From NCBI GenBank assembly GCA_008933675.1, contig WBUO01000022.1:1-33137 (forward strand): a DNA stretch of 33,137 bases, read 5' to 3'. How positions within the stretch are numbered: position 1 is the stretch's first letter; each line of letters opens with the position of its first letter. Source of the stretch: Dechloromonas sp. Its GTDB lineage: Bacteria; Pseudomonadota; Gammaproteobacteria; Burkholderiales; Rhodocyclaceae. Shown piece by piece: positions 27,737-33,137 of this stretch. The notes beneath the pieces are model-generated. The model ran no database searches. It was not told the DNA's origin and was given only the letters and a program-made list of their open reading frames with translations. Position numbers and translations under genes: made by a program.

Positions 27737-28897
27737 CACCTCAATCGACGCGCGCCCGCCCGGCGCCCCTCCCTCCGGCGCCATGACCCAAGCCGCCCAG
27801 CGCATGCCCCTGATCGACGCCCTCAAGGCCGTCGCCGCCCTGCTCGTCCTGCTCAATCACTTTTCCTCGTACGGACCGCTGGCGGCAGACCTGCGCGCAG
27901 CCCTGCCGGGCCTGTTCGACTGGTTCTATGAATATGGCCGGATGGCTGTCCAGATATTTCTCGTCATCGCCGGCTTCCTCGCCGCCCGTGCGCTGTCGCC
28001 ACGCGGCGAGGCCCTGGCCGCCTCGCCGCTGCCGTTGATCGGCAAACGCTACCTGCGTCTGGTCATACCCTTTCTCGCCGCCCTCGGGCTGGCCATCGCC
28101 GCCGCGGCCATTGCCGATCACTGGATGGACGACGAGGCCATTCCCGATCGTGCCACCTTCGCTCAATGGCTGGCGCACGCCCTGCTGCTGCACGGCCTGC
28201 TCGGCGTCGAGGCACTTTCTGCCGGCGTCTGGTACATCGCCATCGATTTCCAGCTGTTCGCACTGATGGCCCTGCTGCTGTGGAGCGGCCGCGACCGCCG
28301 GCTGGCACCGCTGCTCGTGCTGGCGACCGCCGTCGCCTCGCTGTTCTGGTTCAATCGCGACGCATCATGGGATAACTGGGCCCTCTACTTCTTCGGCTCC
28401 TACGGCCTCGGCGCTGCCGCCTGGTGGGCTGCCGACCGCCGCCGGCTGGCAGCCTGGCTGGGCGTCATCGCCACCGTCGTCATCGCTGCGCTGATCGTCG
28501 ATTTCCGCCTGCGCATCCTGCTCGCCCTGGCCGTCGCCCTGCTGCTCGGCTTCGCCCAGCGCAACGGCCTCCTCGCACGCTGGCCGGACGCCCGGCCGCT
28601 GGCCTTCCTCGGCAAGATCTCCTATTCGCTCTTCCTGGTGCACTTCCCCGTGCTGCTGCTGGCCAACGGGCTGTACGCCCAGAGCGGCCTGGATTCGCCA
28701 TTCAGCGCACTGTCCAGCCTGAGCCTGGCGATCGGCGCCAGCCTGGCCGTCGCCACGCTCTTCCATCGCTGGATCGAAAGCCCGGAAGCCAGCCGGCGCA
28801 TTACTGGCGCGCTGGGCTGGCTGCTGGGCCAGGGGCTGGCCACACTGCGCCGGCTGCCCGGCGTCAGCGCCCTGCTCGCCTTCTTCGCCCGCCGCGC

Positions 28898-28901
<4 letters not shown>
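27729..28901 (+). CDS. Acyltransferase 3 family integral membrane protein
   Basis: [62 protein letters not shown]. Confidence 0.88.
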
Positions 28902-30853
<1,952 letters not shown>

Positions 30854-30960
30854 CTCGTCTCCTGTATTTTTGCGCCGGCCCGGCCGGCATTGGTTGCCCT
30901 TGACGATACCAGCTTGCACCGGCGGTGGACTGTCGTCGGCCGGACACTTGCAGGTGCGCG

Positions 30961-31428
30961 TCAACCGCTCCGGCGCTGGGCGATGACGGCGATCGGCGCC
31001 GTGGCTCCGGCCAGCAGGACGCCATCCGGCGAACGCAGGCTGGCGCGCGCGTTGACCAGCGTCCGCCCGACCTTTTCCAGCTCGGCTTCGACGAGCAGTT
31101 CGCCGGCCATTGCCGCCCGGAAGAAGTTCGTGGTCTGCGCCACCGTGGCGAGCGTCGCCTCGACCGGCACTTGCGAAAAGGCAGCGAACACCATGCCGAA
31201 ATCGAGCATCCCGGCAACGATGCCGCCCTGGACGACGCCATTGCCCTGGGTGAAATCGTCGGGCACCGTAAAGGCGAGGCGCACCCAGCCGGCGCGCGCC
31301 TCGAGGAGGCGCATGGCGAGTGCGCGGGCCAGCGGATTGGTGGTGACAGGCAGATCCTTCAGGCCCGCCTCGATGGCCCGGCGGACCAGAGCCCTTTCCG
31401 GATGCTCCCCCGGCACTGCGCCGCTCAT
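30961..31428 (-). CDS. PaaI-type hotdog thioesterase
   Basis: [30 protein letters not shown]...[33 protein letters not shown]. Confidence 0.88.
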   Translation of the reverse strand: MSGAVPGEHPERALVRRAIEAGLKDLPVTTNPLARALAMRLLEARAGWVRLAFTVPDDFTQGNGVVQGGIVAGMLDFGMVFAAFSQVPVEATLATVAQTTNFFRAAMAGELLVEAELEKVGRTLVNARASLRSPDGVLLAGATAPIAVIAQRRSG

Positions 31429-32606
31429 TGCTGCAGCAGGGCGTCGAGTTGCCCGATCATCTGGTCGATCTCCGCCTCGCTGACATTCAGCGCCGGCATG
31501 AAGCGCAACAGGTTCGGCCGCGGCGAATTGAGCAGCAGCCCCTGCGGCTGCATCGTCAGCGCCGCGGCAACCAGCTGCGGACCGCGCTCGTCGGCCAGGA
31601 TCAGCGCACGCAACAGGCCGCTACCGCGTTCGCCCGGCAGCCCGTGCCGGTCCGAAAGCTCGCCCAGACGCTGCGCCAGGTACTGGCCACGGGCTTCGAC
31701 ACCGGCCAGGAAACCCGGCGCCAGCAAGCGCTTGAGCACGGCAACGCCGACCGCCGTCATCAGCGGATTGCCGTTGTAGGTGCCGCCCTGATCGCCCGGC
31801 TCGAAGCAGCAGACGGCCTCGCGGGCGAGCAGCGCGGCCAGCGGCACACCGCCGCCGATCCCCTTGCCGAGCGTCATGATGTCCGGCGCGATACCGGCAT
31901 GCTCGTAGGCGAACAGCTTGCCGGTACGCCCCATGCCGGACTGCACCTCATCGACGATGAGCAGGATGCCGCGCTCGGCCGTCAGCTGGCGCAGCGCCCG
32001 AAGGAACCCGGGTTCCGCGGGAATCACGCCGCCCTCCCCCTGCACCGGCTCGAGCATCACCGCCACCGTCTGCGGCCCGATCAGCGCCTCGACCGAGGCG
32101 ATATCGTTATAGACGGCCTTGGGAAAACCGGCGACCTGCGGCGCATAGATCGTGTCCCAGCCAGCCTTGCCGGAGGCCGACATGGTGGCCAGCGTGCGAC
32201 CGTGGAAAGAATGGCCGAAGGTGATGATCTCGTGCGCCCCGGCACGGTTCAGCCGTCCCCACTTGCGGGCCAGCTTGATCGCCCCCTCGTTGGCCTCGGC
32301 ACCGGTATTGGCGAAGAAGACACGGTCGAAAACCGAGTGGGCCGTCAGCAGGCCGGCCAGCTCGACCATCGGCCCGTTGTAGAAGGCCGGGCTCGGATTG
32401 ATCAGCTTGGCGGCCTGCCCGGCCAGCGCCTCGGTGATTTCCGGCGGGCAATGACCGAGGCAATTGACCGCCCAGCCCTGGATGAAATCGAGATAGCGGC
32501 GCCCCGTGTGATCGAACAGCCAGGAACCCTCGCCGCGCTCGAAAACGATCTCCGGGCGGGGGGTGATGAACATCAGCGAATCGGTACTGGCAGCGTGATA
32601 GCGCAT
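31425..32606 (-). CDS. Class III (ArgD-like) PLP aminotransferase
   Basis: [80 protein letters not shown]. Start 32606 or 32615. Confidence 0.92.
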   Translation of the reverse strand: MRYHAASTDSLMFITPRPEIVFERGEGSWLFDHTGRRYLDFIQGWAVNCLGHCPPEITEALAGQAAKLINPSPAFYNGPMVELAGLLTAHSVFDRVFFANTGAEANEGAIKLARKWGRLNRAGAHEIITFGHSFHGRTLATMSASGKAGWDTIYAPQVAGFPKAVYNDIASVEALIGPQTVAVMLEPVQGEGGVIPAEPGFLRALRQLTAERGILLIVDEVQSGMGRTGKLFAYEHAGIAPDIMTLGKGIGGGVPLAALLAREAVCCFEPGDQGGTYNGNPLMTAVGVAVLKRLLAPGFLAGVEARGQYLAQRLGELSDRHGLPGERGSGLLRALILADERGPQLVAAALTMQPQGLLLNSPRPNLLRFMPALNVSEAEIDQMIGQLDALLQQ

Positions 32607-32929
32607 GGTCGGCATTCCATCGGTTGGGGCGTGAATGGTGAAGCCGCGATGTTACCGAATTGCACGCAGCCAGGGAGCGGCGGCGAAGTAGCAGACGTTC
32701 GCGCCATCATCCGTTAAAGAAAAGCGCCCGGCACACCCGTTGCGGCCGCGCAACCGGAAGAACCGAAGCCCCCGGAGGACGCTTGCACCCTATGCAACCG
32801 TCAATTAACCTGAACGCGCGTTCGTCATGCAGACATCGAACGCCATCAACACCAATCGGGAAAACGGAACAGGGGTCGGAGACGCGGAATGCAACAGCTG
32901 CAAATACCTGACAAAGGGTTTCCGGAATA

Positions 32930-32979
32930 TCCATTAATGGAAACATGTGTCCATATATGGCAACAAATGGCTGCATTTG
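32930..32979. promoter_or_regulatory. Cluster of AT-rich palindromes, candidate operator array
   Basis: TCCATTAATGGA (32930-32941), ACATGT (32944-32949), CCATATATGG (32951-32960), CAAATG-gctg-CATTTG (32964-32979). Confidence 0.5.
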
Positions 32980-33043
32980 GATATTTTTTTGTGACGTCTA
33001 CTTCTAGTTAGGCTTCAACAACATCACGAAGAGGGAGATCAAA

Positions 33044-33137
33044 GTGTCACTCAACTGGGCTGAACCCCGTGAATTTGCCATCTATAGAGCCAAGCTTCAG
33101 AACAAAATAATCAACAACCCGGCATCTGTAGCAATAA
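33044..33137 (+). CDS. Start of unidentified ORF, truncated by window end
   Basis: GAGGGAG RBS then GTG: (M)SLNWAEPREFAIYRAKLQNKIINNPASVAI..., open to the window end. Confidence 0.45.
   Translation, partial: MSLNWAEPREFAIYRAKLQNKIINNPASVAI

Overview
GC-rich (roughly 65% by eye) chromosomal window that looks betaproteobacterial, possibly Rhodocyclales-like (inferred from protein style only). In order: (1) a methyl-cycle block: metK 3' end, an HD-GYP protein, a SAH riboswitch, ahcY, a tlyA-like gene and metF; (2) small genes (VanZ-like, cupin, a membrane protein); (3) a siderophore-uptake locus: AraC/PchR-like regulator divergent from a TonB receptor, two small membrane proteins, a PepSY-TM protein and an MFS transporter, resembling fptABCX/pchR in layout; (4) a tandem tRNA-Lys(UUU)/tRNA-Lys(CUU) pair; (5) the most interesting locus, about 14.2-23.4 kb: a NifA-like sigma54 activator, a consensus -24/-12 promoter with phased upstream repeats, and a nine-gene same-strand cluster encoding an acyl-CoA-dehydrogenase-fold flavoprotein lacking the usual YEGT Glu motif, rubredoxin, a CynABD/NrtABD-type ABC transporter, cyanase, OsmC, an AhpD-like protein and a rubredoxin-reductase-like flavoprotein. 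I propose this as a nitrogen-regulated route that oxidises a C-N compound to cyanate and then to NH3 + CO2; the substrate is unknown. (6) Housekeeping genes: ProQ/FinO-like, dienelactone hydrolase, RNase G, U32/TrhP, acyltransferase-3, acetoacetyl-CoA ligase, thioesterase, class III aminotransferase. The last ~250 bp become AT-rich, with closely spaced palindromes before a truncated ORF. No CRISPR array, rRNA, IS element or transposase was seen.
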